Source: Shewanella sp. Isolate11 (GTDB lineage Bacteria > Pseudomonadota > Gammaproteobacteria > Enterobacterales > Shewanellaceae). Taken from it: a stretch of 64,000 bases of DNA. The DNA lies in the NCBI RefSeq assembly GCF_022398315.1, contig NZ_JAKEVF010000001.1, positions 494,669 to 558,668 of the forward strand, written 5' to 3'. Under the pieces are notes generated by a model that saw nothing but the letters and a program-made list of their open reading frames with translations, did not search any database and had not been told where the DNA came from. Shown one piece after another: positions 15,831 through 23,785 of this stretch (its first letter is position 1; the number at the start of each line of letters is the position of its first letter). The position numbers were made by a program, and so were the translations under genes.

Positions 15831-17251
15831 GCGCCTCGTTACATCAAAGCCTGTGGTTCGACACCTTAGGCGAACCTCTGACCTATCGCGCAAGCCTCAA
15901 CCAAGACATTAATGCCGACGTTGCCATTATCGGCGCCGGATATACCGGGCTATGGACGGCTTATTATCTAAAGCAAAAAGCCCCACAGCTGAATATTGTA
16001 ATCGTCGATGCACAATGTGCAGGTGAGGGCGCTTCGGGTCGAAATGGTGGCTGGTTGATGGGCAGTTTTGTCGGCGACAGTCATTACCTTGCAGGGCAGA
16101 GCGGTGAAGCATTTCAACAGACCAAGCAGTTGATCCAAAGTCCGATCGCCGAAGTCGAAAATATTCTCTCCCGTCATCAACTCGATTGCGACTTTGTGCA
16201 TAGCGGTAACTTGCGCGTCGCAGCGCGATACCCTGAGCAACTAGCCGCGCTGCGACAAGAATTTAACGACCTCTATGCCCAAGGCTATGATGAAACCGAT
16301 TTTCGCTTTATTCAGGGCGATGAATTAGCGGCATCAATCAAAATGCGTGCAGGCCAGGGCGCAATCTACACGCCACACTGCGCCACGATTCATCCGTTAA
16401 AACTGGTGCGAGGACTGGCGAACATCGTCGAATCTATGGGAGTAGGCTTGTATGACAACACCAAAGTGGTCGGGTTTGGCGACGGCTTAGTTCGTTGTGA
16501 AAACGCATCGATTCGAGCCGATATCATAGTGCCAGCCCTTGAAGGCTATCAAGGGGAAGTCCATGGACAAGGTGAAGTCAGTAGCCTAGGACGATACACC
16601 TTACCAGTGCAAAGTCTGTTGATCGCAACCGAGCCATTAGATGACAGTCAGTGGCAACTGATAGGACTGAGTCACCGCGCCACTTTCAGCGACGCTGCCC
16701 GTCAGGTCACTTATGGTCAACGCACCCTTGATGGTCGCTTAGTCTTTGGCGCTCGCGGTGGTTATCGTTATGGCGGTAAGACGCAGACAGCGTTCGAGCC
16801 AAACAGTGAAGCCTTTCGCTGGCGCAGTGACTTGTTAGTGGACTTGTTTCCCAGCCTTAAATCGATACAAATTACCCACGGCTGGGGCGGCACATTAGCC
16901 ATGGCCAGACGCTTTGCGCCTCACGCCATATTTGATAAACGCAACGGCATAGCACTGGCCGGAGGCTACGGCGGCGAAGGTGTCGGTGCCTCTAATCTGT
17001 TTGGTCGCACGTTAAGTGATTTAATCTTAGAACGAGACAGTCAACTGGCACGCTCGCCTTGGGCACATGTTAGTGAAGTTAAAGCTGTGCTTAAACCTTG
17101 GGAGCCAGAACCTTTTCGTTGGCTCAGTTATCAGTTGATCAACCGCGTCTTTAGTTGGGAAGAACGCCTCTGCCAACAAGCAAGCGGCTCAAGTTTGCAA
17201 AAGTGCGTAGCCACAGCGCTGGCAAAGCGGCTTGAGGCTTTGATGCATTAA
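15827..17251 (+). CDS. FAD-dependent oxidoreductase, DAO family (PuuB-like)
   Basis: 474 residues. The N-terminal dinucleotide-binding motif VAIIGAGYTGLWTAYYL (about 30-46) and the following IVDAQCAGEGASGRNGGW (about 58-75) are typical of D-amino-acid/gamma-glutamylputrescine oxidases. The substrate-side motif YGQRTLDGRLVFGARGG and the C-terminal FAD-contact GIALAGGYGGEGVGASNL are also present. It probably oxidises an amine or amino acid with O2 or a quinone. No polyamine or glutamate-ligase genes flank it, so a puu pathway role is not supported by context. The start overlaps the HTH gene by 4 bases. The first copy of a 92-bp repeat begins 61 bp after its stop. Confidence 0.85.
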   Translation: MSASLHQSLWFDTLGEPLTYRASLNQDINADVAIIGAGYTGLWTAYYLKQKAPQLNIVIVDAQCAGEGASGRNGGWLMGSFVGDSHYLAGQSGEAFQQTKQLIQSPIAEVENILSRHQLDCDFVHSGNLRVAARYPEQLAALRQEFNDLYAQGYDETDFRFIQGDELAASIKMRAGQGAIYTPHCATIHPLKLVRGLANIVESMGVGLYDNTKVVGFGDGLVRCENASIRADIIVPALEGYQGEVHGQGEVSSLGRYTLPVQSLLIATEPLDDSQWQLIGLSHRATFSDAARQVTYGQRTLDGRLVFGARGGYRYGGKTQTAFEPNSEAFRWRSDLLVDLFPSLKSIQITHGWGGTLAMARRFAPHAIFDKRNGIALAGGYGGEGVGASNLFGRTLSDLILERDSQLARSPWAHVSEVKAVLKPWEPEPFRWLSYQLINRVFSWEERLCQQASGSSLQKCVATALAKRLEALMH

Positions 17252-17312
17252 GGGGAGCTTACCTACATCAAATTATCTCCGACTCTCTTAGAAGCTTTTG
17301 GACATTTTTGCT

Positions 17313-17404
17313 TTACGAGTCGGCATAAAAATGGCTGGTTTCAGATTCGAAAAAGTATGAAATGGCTCTAAACCTTTGCTCAATCTTTATTGGCCACAAC
17401 ATCA
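17313..17404 (+). repeat. 92-bp direct repeat, copy 1
   Basis: From TTACGAGTCGGCATAAAAAT to TTATTGGCCACAACATCA. It is identical, base for base, to 18553-18644, 1,240 bp away in the same orientation, and the two copies bracket the lipoprotein gene. Confidence 0.97.
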
Positions 17405-17429
17405 TTACTTTCTCCCTGTATATAAACAA

Positions 17430-18140
17430 TTATAATTGCGTAATCATCGCCTCAGCGCTCAACACATAATATGATGAAAAACCAGCAAAACCTGATTTAA
17501 TTTCGATATACAACCAAGCTTCTCCGTTTTCATCAGATTTGAAGGTATATAACTCATCATTCGACAGCGATTTCAACTCCCATGGTCGTTCATCTTTGCA
17601 TTCTACGTCCAATCCTAGGTGCCCTAAATCAGCCGTACTTCCCTCAACAAGACTATTTTCTATATTTATTTCGTAATGACTGACATCAACTCCATTTATA
17701 TGCTTTGTGTAAATGATTTTTTTGGGTTCAATATTAAAAAAACCAGCCTTAACCTTTTCAGAAAAACCTGGGACACCACCAACCCCTACACAATTTAATG
17801 ATGCAGAAGTTAATACATCTACATTAAATTCAGCAGAAAATTTTTTGTTAGGATGCAGGCCCTTGATTTTGGTTTTCATAAAACCTTGTATACTTGAAGA
17901 ATAATTATCCCACTCAAATAATACACCTTCTCTATACTCATATGGAGACGGAAGCTTTGCTAGGTTAGATTTTATTGTATTATTCAATTCATGGGTTACA
18001 TCATGATTAGTCGTGCCAAACTCAAACCCAACATTGGAATCTATAAATTCATATTCGAAATACTCGGACTGCTTTTCATTATCAGAACCACATGCTGAGA
18101 GCAAAACACACAAGAACACTATAGCCTTTCTTTCTATCAT
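17430..18140 (-). CDS. Hypothetical lipoprotein inside the direct-repeat islet
   Basis: 236 residues. The start MIERKAIVFLCVLLSAC is a lipoprotein signal with Cys17 as the lipidated residue, followed by GSDNEKQSE. The mature part is rich in beta-type sequence and charged, with two cysteines (CVGVGG about 117, VECKDE about 182); no family recognised. ATG at 18140 is preceded by AGGAGG (18145-18150, reverse strand). The A+T content is high and the codon use differs from neighbours. With the flanking perfect repeats this suggests recent acquisition. Confidence 0.75.
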   Translation of the reverse strand: MIERKAIVFLCVLLSACGSDNEKQSEYFEYEFIDSNVGFEFGTTNHDVTHELNNTIKSNLAKLPSPYEYREGVLFEWDNYSSSIQGFMKTKIKGLHPNKKFSAEFNVDVLTSASLNCVGVGGVPGFSEKVKAGFFNIEPKKIIYTKHINGVDVSHYEINIENSLVEGSTADLGHLGLDVECKDERPWELKSLSNDELYTFKSDENGEAWLYIEIKSGFAGFSSYYVLSAEAMITQL

Positions 18141-18552
18141 ATAACCTCCTGTATTTGTGGGAGAACAAGCCTAATCCCGTTCGATACATTCTACACATTT
18201 TGTGAATAAATTGTTAATATATCATTGCATTTATATTAACGAAAGGAGTAAATACGCTTATCGTCCACTAGGCGACAGTACAAAGATAATTGTTAATTTG
18301 CATCCACATATTTAATTAACTTCTGAACCGATAAAGCGGGAAAATATAGAGTGTTCAATATGTAATTATTAAGAGTCACTAGCCGTTTGCATTTTCATGG
18401 TGAGATAATTTTATTTCTTATATGGCTAAACTAAATCTGTGACTAGTCATAGCCACAGTTATTCACGCAACATTTAAGCATTACTAAATTTTGGTAAAAT
18501 GGCTAGTAGCGCACAGGATTTGTTAGGTAATGAGTAACAAGAAATGGGGCTG
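18141..18552. other. AT-rich gene-free spacer within the islet
   Basis: About 410 bp of AT-rich DNA between the lipoprotein promoter side and repeat copy 2. No open frame with a Shine-Dalgarno longer than a few codons, and no RNA structure recognised. The lipoprotein promoter must lie at its left end. Confidence 0.6.
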
Positions 18553-18644
18553 TTACGAGTCGGCATAAAAATGGCTGGTTTCAGATTCGAAAAAGTATGA
18601 AATGGCTCTAAACCTTTGCTCAATCTTTATTGGCCACAACATCA
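18553..18644 (+). repeat. 92-bp direct repeat, copy 2
   Basis: Identical to 17313-17404. Flanking bases differ on both sides (GGGCTG before this copy, TTTGCT before the other). It ends 50 bp before the MerR gene and may contain part of its promoter region. Confidence 0.97.
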
Positions 18645-18694
18645 ATAGAAAGTGTGGTAGTTTTTAAATATGTTTTCACTCCATTATTAGAACT

Positions 18695-19135
18695 ATGAAT
18701 ATTGGTGAATTAGCAAGAAAAACCGGCTTAGCTCCTTCTAAGATCCGATTTTATGAAAAGGTTGGTTTGTTAAAAACTGTCAAGCGCAAAGCTAACGGTT
18801 ATCGTACCTATCCACCGGAAACAGTAGCGGTATTAGAAATGATTACCGCAGGGCAGCGGGCAGGATTCAGTCTCGATGAGTTAGGTTCATTGCTTCCTGC
18901 TGATTTTTCTCAATGGAATCATGATCATTTGTTAAAAGCGCTAAAACAAAAGGTTGAGGATTTGGAAGAGATTGAACGTAGAATCGCGAGTAATAAAGCT
19001 CGGCTACTAGAGCTTCTGAGTGAAGTTGAAGCAAAACCAGAAAATATGGACTGCGCGACCAATGCCGAACGGGTTATGTCTCAATTTGGCTGGGATATTT
19101 TGCCTCACAAATCCGCTACGAAAGAAGATCAGTAA
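18695..19135 (+). CDS. MerR family transcriptional regulator
   Basis: 146 residues. The N-terminal winged helix is canonical (MNIGELARKTGLAPSKIRFY, EKVGLLKTVKRKANGYRTYP), followed by a dimerisation helix (residues about 80-115) and a short C-terminus with a single cysteine (DCATNAERV), so there is no obvious metal site of the CueR/ZntR kind. The pattern resembles the SoxR-less redox/organic ligand branch. It lies 186 bp upstream of an NAD-binding oxidoreductase in the same direction, its likely target. A -35/-10 spacing of 19 bp was not identified with confidence. Confidence 0.88.
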   Translation: MNIGELARKTGLAPSKIRFYEKVGLLKTVKRKANGYRTYPPETVAVLEMITAGQRAGFSLDELGSLLPADFSQWNHDHLLKALKQKVEDLEEIERRIASNKARLLELLSEVEAKPENMDCATNAERVMSQFGWDILPHKSATKEDQ

Positions 19136-19321
19136 GGTTAAACCCTCACTTAACAACTTAGAACGATTTCTAGCGGTCGTCTTGAGAGGTCAGTTCAAAG
19201 ACGATTACTTCCACCAACAATATTCCACCAATCAATGTAGTACAATTTCTTATTGACCTTAAACCTAACTTTAATCTTAGGATGTTTCATAGAGAGAAGC
19301 GAAAGTCTGGAGAAGTAATCT

Positions 19322-20251
19322 ATGCAAACAATACTGGGTGCCAATGGGCAGATTGGTCGGGAGCTAGCGATCAGCCTCAAACAAAACTATACCAGCAACA
19401 TTCGCTTGGTCAGCCGTCGTCCTCAACAAGTAAACAACACTGATGAGTTATTCCAGGCAGATCTTCTCGATCCACAGCAAACTTTAGATGCCGTACAGGG
19501 ATCAGAAATAGTTTACCTAACGGCAGGGTTACCGATGGATACCAAGTTATGGGTTGAACAGTGGCCAACATTTATGCGAAATGTCATCGCGGCATGTGAA
19601 ACGCACGGCGCTAAGCTGGTCTATTTCGACAATACCTATATGTATCCACAAACCGATACACCACAATCAGAGAATGCACCTTTTGCACCTAATGGTGATA
19701 AAGGACGAGTTCGTGCTCAGATCACTTGCATGTTACTTGATGCGATGAAACAAGGTTCAATCGAAGCTGTTATTTGTCGTGCTCCTGAATTCTATGGTCC
19801 CGGCAAGACGCAAAGCATTACGAACTCGACCATTATCGACGCTCTTGTTGCAGGTAAAAGTGCTAAAGTCTTTTTGCGTGATGATGTAAAACGTAGCCTC
19901 ATTTATACGCCAGATGCTAGCCGGGCAATGGCTCTTATCGGTAACAGTCCGGATACGTACGGACAGACCTGGCACTTGCCATGTGATGACAACAGGCTTA
20001 ATTACCGCCAGTTTATCGAGCTAGCCGCAGAGGTATTTCACGTTCAACCCAAATATCACGTGCTTAAATGCTGGCAATTATGGCTTGCAGGTAAAGTGAG
20101 TCAGACCGTTCGTGATGCGGCAGAACTCCTTCCTCGTTACGAAACTGAAAATATTTTTGTCTCTGACAAATTTAAGACTCGTTTCCCGGAGTTTAAAGTC
20201 ACAACCTTCAAAAAGGGACTGCAAGCAATTTGGAATGAAAGGCAGCAATAG
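19322..20251 (+). CDS. NAD(P)-binding epimerase/dehydratase-like oxidoreductase
   Basis: 309 residues, extended short-chain dehydrogenase fold. The N-terminal glycine motif is ILGANGQIGREL (about 4-15), and a YFDNTYMY region (about 97-104) stands where the family has its active-site Tyr. The RAPEFYGPG motif (about 159-167) and the C-terminal GLQAIWNER fit NAD-dependent epimerase/NmrA-like proteins. Substrate unknown. The MerR gene upstream probably controls it. A GC hairpin lies just after the stop. Confidence 0.82.
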   Translation: MQTILGANGQIGRELAISLKQNYTSNIRLVSRRPQQVNNTDELFQADLLDPQQTLDAVQGSEIVYLTAGLPMDTKLWVEQWPTFMRNVIAACETHGAKLVYFDNTYMYPQTDTPQSENAPFAPNGDKGRVRAQITCMLLDAMKQGSIEAVICRAPEFYGPGKTQSITNSTIIDALVAGKSAKVFLRDDVKRSLIYTPDASRAMALIGNSPDTYGQTWHLPCDDNRLNYRQFIELAAEVFHVQPKYHVLKCWQLWLAGKVSQTVRDAAELLPRYETENIFVSDKFKTRFPEFKVTTFKKGLQAIWNERQQ

Positions 20252-20257
20252 CGATAA

Positions 20258-20275
20258 GCCAGCCCTCGGGCTGGC
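20258..20275 (+). terminator. GC hairpin after the oxidoreductase gene
   Basis: GCCAGCCC-TC-GGGCTGGC, an 8-bp perfect stem starting 6 bp after the stop. It lacks a T-run, so it may be a weak terminator or an mRNA 3'-end stabiliser. Confidence 0.5.
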
Positions 20276-20423
20276 ATTGAATAGCCACTGCACCTATAGG
20301 CACATGGTCACATTACTAAAATTTGGCCACAGAATTGATTAAACTGTTCAGGCTCCCTCAGTCCGTAACACCGAAAGGGCAAAACAAAGTTAGCTTTTGA
20401 ACTAGCGACTTACACCAGATGAA

Positions 20424-20463
20424 GTCAAATCGAAGAGAGTTAATAACCCTGTGTAAACGCGGT
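20424..20463 (+). repeat. Diverged dispersed repeat, second segment
   Basis: GTCAAATCGAAGAGA followed by a diverged stretch ending GTGTAAACGCGG; aligns with 4708-4748 in the same orientation over about 40 bp. Confidence 0.6.
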
Positions 20464-20644
20464 TTTGGCCTTCGAAATCATGGCCGAAAATGTTCCTGAC
20501 ATCTTTCGGCATTCCCAACTTCCTTGTAGGTCAGATGATTTTGCAGAGCCCACATGGACGACGCACAACGATATCCCTATCTAAAAGCCAGTTCGGCAAT
20601 CCCTGTCTCTTGTTCGTGAGCTCGAAGCTACGCTTCACTCACGT

Positions 20645-20715
20645 GCCAAAAGCGTGTTTGCACATTCGCTTACCTCAGGTGATTCAAAACCAGCATGCTT
20701 TACGCCTAACCTAGG
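20645..20715 (-). repeat. Diverged dispersed repeat, copy B
   Basis: The reverse complement matches 2738-2800 over about 60 bp (shared ATCACCTG and GCGAATGTGCA blocks). The two copies are inverted relative to each other. Confidence 0.7.
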
Positions 20716-20719
20716 CTAT

Positions 20720-21040
20720 TCAAAACCGTGAAGGTTGGCCTTCAATACACTTTTTTGTGGCCAGTGTCTTTTTACGCTCAGGGGTATAAGCCCACCAAGA
20801 TTTAGGTTCTTCACCCTTGATGAAACGAGTAATTGAGATGAACACATCGATCACACAAGGGTCGTGTTTTTGGCCTGTGAGAGTACAGAGTTGGTCGAAC
20901 ATCTGGTAAGGATCGCGCCCGACGAGATCCTTGGGGCTATGGATACCCAACAATTGAAGATCGACAGAACTCGCCTTGCCTATATTCGGCAGGTCGGTGA
21001 GTTGCTTGATGTTACTGCGATCGACTTTGGCCGGGTTCAT
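20720..21040 (-). CDS. Helix-hairpin-helix protein, Cdd1-like (pathogenicity locus family)
   Basis: 106 residues from ATG at 21040, which has GTGAGGTC seven bases upstream; a longer frame to 21070 has no such site. The pattern LTDLPNIGKASSVDLQLLGIHSPKDLVGRDPYQMFDQLC is a helix-hairpin-helix typical of the Cdd1/DUF2089-like DNA-binding family, followed by DPCVIDVFISITRF and PKSWWAYTPERK. These proteins are small, probably DNA-binding and of unknown role. It precedes the repeat-rich spacer, and the gene ends inside the edge of repeat copy B. Confidence 0.82.
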   Translation of the reverse strand: MNPAKVDRSNIKQLTDLPNIGKASSVDLQLLGIHSPKDLVGRDPYQMFDQLCTLTGQKHDPCVIDVFISITRFIKGEEPKSWWAYTPERKKTLATKKCIEGQPSRF

Positions 21041-21164
21041 AATGACCTCACGGCGATGATGCTTGACCAAGCTTTACTGGGAGTAGCTTTTGAGTGACCG
21101 GCTTTTGAGAGATTAGCCTTGAAAGGGTGAAGTTGGATCGGGTTGTTAGTCACGGTTGGAAACG

Positions 21165-21359
21165 CTATTGCTTGTCATCTTTTTGTTGTTTTTTCTTTTG
21201 TTCTAGGGCGATAGCGGCACCGATTGCAATGCCCAGCCCAATACCGAGCGCAATATTGCCCAGCGCGACACCAACACCTGAACCGATTGCTATGCCTATT
21301 CCAAGACCAAAGGCGACAGGATTGTTTTTAGCGCGACTATTTTTGTTGCCGTTATCCAT
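21165..21359 (-). CDS. Small glycine-zipper membrane protein
   Basis: 64 residues. A basic N-terminus is followed by a glycine-rich GxxxG-type hydrophobic segment (FGLGIGIAIGSGVGVALGNI then GLGIGIAIGAAIAL, about 18-52) and a lysine/glutamine-rich tail KKKQQKDDKQ. It probably spans the membrane as a glycine-zipper hairpin. ATG at 21359 has a weak purine stretch AATGGAG upstream. No function is known to me. Confidence 0.7.
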   Translation of the reverse strand: MDNGNKNSRAKNNPVAFGLGIGIAIGSGVGVALGNIALGIGLGIAIGAAIALEQKKKQQKDDKQ

Positions 21360-21406
21360 TTGAACTCCATTTGCAAATTAGCGAACAGGGCGAGGGTGTT
21401 TAAAGC

Positions 21407-21730
21407 TTATGCCAGCAATAAATATCCTGCAAAACCAATCCAAGATAGTAGTAATAAAATCCATGGCAGTTTAGCTGAGCTAGGCTGATCCTTGTGCTCA
21501 GTTTCGATTGGCGATTCGGTTTCGCTACGCTGTTTGGCTTTAAGCTCTTGCTTGCGGGCTTTATCTTTTTGACGAGCTTTACTCTTTTGCTGTTTTTTGT
21601 ATTCGGCGATGCCTTTTTCGATACCTAGAGCGATAAGCTTAGTTTGCTCTTTAGTCTGCCCAGGCTTCTGCGTGGCTTTGGCCACTTTTAGGGCTTCATT
21701 TTTGGTTTCGCTGGAGATGTTCTTATTCAT
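21407..21730 (-). CDS. DUF2956 family protein
   Basis: 107 residues starting at ATG 21730 (MNKNISSETKNEALKVAKAT); an ATG four codons earlier is also in frame. The conserved block KATQKPGQTKEQTKLIALGI followed by a highly basic coiled-coil-like region (about 50-80) and a C-terminal hydrophobic segment (LPWILLLLSWIGFAGYLLLA) place it in DUF2956, a Shewanella/Vibrio membrane-anchored family of unknown function. It runs in the same direction as the two small genes downstream. Confidence 0.85.
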   Translation of the reverse strand: MNKNISSETKNEALKVAKATQKPGQTKEQTKLIALGIEKGIAEYKKQQKSKARQKDKARKQELKAKQRSETESPIETEHKDQPSSAKLPWILLLLSWIGFAGYLLLA

Positions 21731-21885
21731 AACGACTGGCATAACAAAGTGATGGCCAAACTATATCACAAAGATTGCAGTGGAAAATGCGCTCGGATTA
21801 TACAAAATTGATCAATCTCAGGCGGTAGTTTTTGTTACTCTTATCTCATCGACTATCTCGTTCAAGTAATTGAAGTCAACCTTAT

Positions 21886-23778
21886 ATGAGTCAAGCCACA
21901 TCCCTTAAGCCCAAACCAAGCCCGCAGACTCGCGCCAAAGACTGCAGCGCAAAACCGAGTGAGGCCAAACATGCGGTATTGCCTTGGATTGGCACTTTTT
22001 TACGCCCCTACCGGGTAAAAGTGATCGCCGCTATTGTATTTCTGTTTATTGGTTCATTGGCCTGGTTATCTCTGGGGCAAGGCGTGCGCCTGATGGTGGA
22101 TGAGGGCTTCTTGCAAGATAATAGCGAGCGCCTAAATGAGATCATCTTATTGGTGATTGGTATCACGGCGCTGAGTAGCTCTGCGATTTTTTGTCGTTTC
22201 TATTTAATGACTTGGCTGGGGGAACGGGTAAGCGCCGATATTCGATTAAAGGTCTACGATCACCTACTTAAGTTGTCTCCCAATTTTTACGCCAAGCTGA
22301 GAACCGGCGAGGTGATTTCTCGTTTCACTGCCGACTCTACCTTGCTGCAATCTGTGGTGGGTTCCAGCCTGTCGATGGCACTGCGTTCTGGCGTGACTGT
22401 GATTGGCGGCATAGTGATGATGGCGATCACCAGCTTGAAACTCACTGCCTTAGTGTTACTTGCGGTGCCTATGGTGTTGGTGCCTATTTTTATTTTAGGT
22501 CGCAGAGTACGAGACTTATCGCGCAAGAGTCAGGATAGAGTCGGCGATTTAGGGGCGTATGTGGATGAAACCCTGCACGAGATCCATACCGTGCAGGCCT
22601 ACTGTCATGAAGACCGAGACCGTAAACTGTTTAATCAGCGAGTCGAGGCGGTAATGACGGCGGCCAGTGGCCGGATTAAATACCGCTCGATATTGATTTC
22701 ATTAGTGATGTTTCTCAGCATTTTGGCTATCGCCTTAGTTACATGGGTAGGGGCCAAAGATGTGATGCAAGGTCTTATCAGCGGTGGTGAGCTGTCGGCA
22801 TTTATGTTTTATGCGGTGATGGTTGCCGGAGGGGTTGCGACCATTAGTGAGGTGATTGGTGAGATCCAGCGTGCCGCCGGAGCGACCGAACGCTTAATTG
22901 AGTTGGTGGAAACGCCAATCGATATTCCATTGCCAAGTAAACCACAATCTTTGCCAGCCAAGGTGCGCGGAGAGCTGCAACTACAAGATGTACGTTTTGC
23001 GTACCACTCCATTGAAAACGTGGTACAGGGCGAAGATGCCAGCAGCGACAGCGAAGTGATCCGCGGGCTGAATTTGCATATTCAACCCGGTGAGCGAGTG
23101 GCGTTAGTGGGTGAAAGCGGTGCAGGCAAGAGCACCTTGTTTGAACTGCTACAACGCTTTTATGTGCTCAACGGTGGCAAGATAATGCTCGATGGTGTCG
23201 ATATTGCCCAGCTAGCCCCCCATGAGCTACGTCAGCAATATGCCTTAGTACCGCAGGAGTCGGTGATCTTCGCCAGCAGCGTACTTGAAAACGTACGTTA
23301 TGGTCGTCCCGAAGCTACCGAGCAGCAGGTGATAGATGCTTGTATTGCGGCGCGTGCCCACGAGTTTATAAGCGATTTTCCTAGCGGCTATCAAACCTAT
23401 TTAGGTGAGCGCGGCGTGCGTTTATCGGGTGGTCAGAAGCAGCGAATTGCTATCGCCAGAGCGATTCTGGCCGAGCGTCCCGTATTGTTACTCGATGAAG
23501 CAACCAGCGCCCTCGATGCGGTGAGCGAGCAGAAAGTGAAACAAGCATTAGATGTGTTAATGCAGGGCAGAACCACATTAATCATTGCTCATCGTCTGGC
23601 AACGGTATTGAATGCCGATAGGATTGTGGTGATGCAAAAGGGACAAATTGTGGCGATTGGTCGCCACAGTGAGTTGATGCAAAGCAGCGATCTTTATCGC
23701 GAGTTTGCCAGTCTGCAACTGCTCACCGACGAGAGTCAAAGTGAAGCGAGCGAGACTGACAAACCTGTTAGCCAGTAA
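21886..23778 (+). CDS. ABC exporter, fused permease/ATPase (MsbA/multidrug type)
   Basis: 630 residues. Six membrane segments span residues about 45-330. The nucleotide-binding domain has Walker A GESGAGKST (about 409), Q-loop YALVPQE, signature LSGGQKQR (about 514), Walker B VLLLDEATSALD (about 535) and the H-loop IIAHR. An N-terminal Lys/Pro-rich cytoplasmic extension is present. It acts as a homodimer exporting lipids or hydrophobic compounds; the substrate is unknown. The true MsbA of Shewanella has a lpxK neighbour, absent here, so it is a paralogue. It converges with the acyl-CoA ligase gene only 7 bp away. Confidence 0.9.
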   Translation: MSQATSLKPKPSPQTRAKDCSAKPSEAKHAVLPWIGTFLRPYRVKVIAAIVFLFIGSLAWLSLGQGVRLMVDEGFLQDNSERLNEIILLVIGITALSSSAIFCRFYLMTWLGERVSADIRLKVYDHLLKLSPNFYAKLRTGEVISRFTADSTLLQSVVGSSLSMALRSGVTVIGGIVMMAITSLKLTALVLLAVPMVLVPIFILGRRVRDLSRKSQDRVGDLGAYVDETLHEIHTVQAYCHEDRDRKLFNQRVEAVMTAASGRIKYRSILISLVMFLSILAIALVTWVGAKDVMQGLISGGELSAFMFYAVMVAGGVATISEVIGEIQRAAGATERLIELVETPIDIPLPSKPQSLPAKVRGELQLQDVRFAYHSIENVVQGEDASSDSEVIRGLNLHIQPGERVALVGESGAGKSTLFELLQRFYVLNGGKIMLDGVDIAQLAPHELRQQYALVPQESVIFASSVLENVRYGRPEATEQQVIDACIAARAHEFISDFPSGYQTYLGERGVRLSGGQKQRIAIARAILAERPVLLLDEATSALDAVSEQKVKQALDVLMQGRTTLIIAHRLATVLNADRIVVMQKGQIVAIGRHSELMQSSDLYREFASLQLLTDESQSEASETDKPVSQ

Positions 23779-23785
23779 GTAACCC

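Larger units (their letters stand above)
20276..20719. other. Repeat-rich spacer without a gene
   Basis: It holds two dispersed repeat segments (20424-20463 and 20645-20715). Open frames at 20490-20714 and others are repeat-derived: no Shine-Dalgarno, low-complexity peptides. No promoter was recognised. Confidence 0.55.

Noticed and set aside
20490..20714. 74-codon open frame in the repeat-rich spacer
   Set aside because: No Shine-Dalgarno; overlaps the repeat and encodes a non-protein-like sequence.
21127..21363. 78-codon open frame on the plus strand
   Set aside because: It is the complement of the glycine-zipper gene at 21165-21359; its poly-Ala/Pro composition is a consequence of that gene.
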